Source: Robiginitomaculum sp. (GTDB taxonomy: Bacteria; Pseudomonadota; Alphaproteobacteria; Caulobacterales; Maricaulaceae). Taken from it: a stretch of DNA of 6,065 nt. Shown one piece after another: positions 5,920-6,065 of this stretch (the first letter of the stretch is position 1; every line of letters starts with the position of its first letter). The position numbers and the translations under genes were made by a program. The stretch lies in NCBI GenBank assembly GCA_026982235.1, contig JALSHM010000032.1, forward strand, positions 1 through 6,065, given 5' to 3'. Under the pieces are notes generated by a model, which saw nothing but the letters and a program-made list of their open reading frames with translations, searched no databases and was not told where the DNA came from.

Positions 5920-6065
5920 ATGAAAATTCGCCACCTCTTTGCCTCTACTGCAATCCCGGCTTTGACCATAGCGCTCTCTACATCTGCTTTTGCCCAGGTC
6001 GACATTACTGACGCACGCACAACCAGTATAGAAACGTCTACGGCGGGTGATGGTGGTGGCGCTTC
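5920..6065 (+). CDS. Secreted protein start, possibly autotransporter or beta-helical surface protein; cut by right window edge
   Basis: Only 48 residues are visible. Residues 1-25 are a good Sec signal peptide (MKIRHLF basic start, hydrophobic core, STSAFA|Q cleavage), so the protein leaves the cytoplasm. The mature start is Thr/Asp/Gly-rich (VDITDARTTSIETSTAGDGGGA). From memory, this resembles the first residues of passenger domains of alphaproteobacterial autotransporters, where a similar T-rich, STAG-like stretch precedes the beta-helix. With so little sequence that is a suggestion, not an identification. GGGA (5910-5913) sits 6 nt before the ATG, and a candidate promoter lies just upstream, so the gene is probably not part of the amidase transcript. 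Confidence 0.7.
   Translation, partial: MKIRHLFASTAIPALTIALSTSAFAQVDITDARTTSIETSTAGDGGGA

Overview
The window looks like a piece of a moderate-GC alphaproteobacterial chromosome. The E3 active-site stretch, the exported amidohydrolase pair, the GNSVR-type amidase and the secreted-protein start at the right edge resemble, from memory, proteins of the Hyphomonadaceae/Maricaulales or sphingomonad type. That placement is inference; no rRNA or marker gene is present to prove it. I see no RNA gene, insertion sequence, CRISPR array or phage gene.

Layout. The left half is all on the minus strand. From the left edge come the N-terminal 40% of dihydrolipoyl dehydrogenase (lpdA, running off the window); a small membrane-anchored protein with a Pro-rich linker and a 33-residue helical repeat; and two exported amidohydrolase-superfamily proteins separated by 2 bp (461 aa first, then 427 aa). 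The 461-aa protein keeps the metal-binding residues. The 427-aa protein has lost all five positions I can align and looks like a pseudoenzyme partner. A 150-bp divergent intergenic region separates this pair from a plus-strand gene for a 510-aa lipoprotein of the amidase-signature family. A 147-bp intergenic region follows, with a hairpin and a candidate promoter, and then the start of a secreted protein, probably an autotransporter-like or other beta-helical surface protein, cut by the right edge.

How the genes may work together. The lipoprotein amidase and the amidohydrolase pair all carry export signals, so they should act in the periplasm or at its membranes. They are transcribed divergently from one short control region. 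The simplest reading is an envelope module that hydrolyses amide, peptide or cyclic-amide substrates; the substrate cannot be read from the sequence. lpdA is a housekeeping gene of the 2-oxoacid dehydrogenase complexes, and its neighbours appear unrelated to it. The most unusual feature is the active/inactive amidohydrolase pair.
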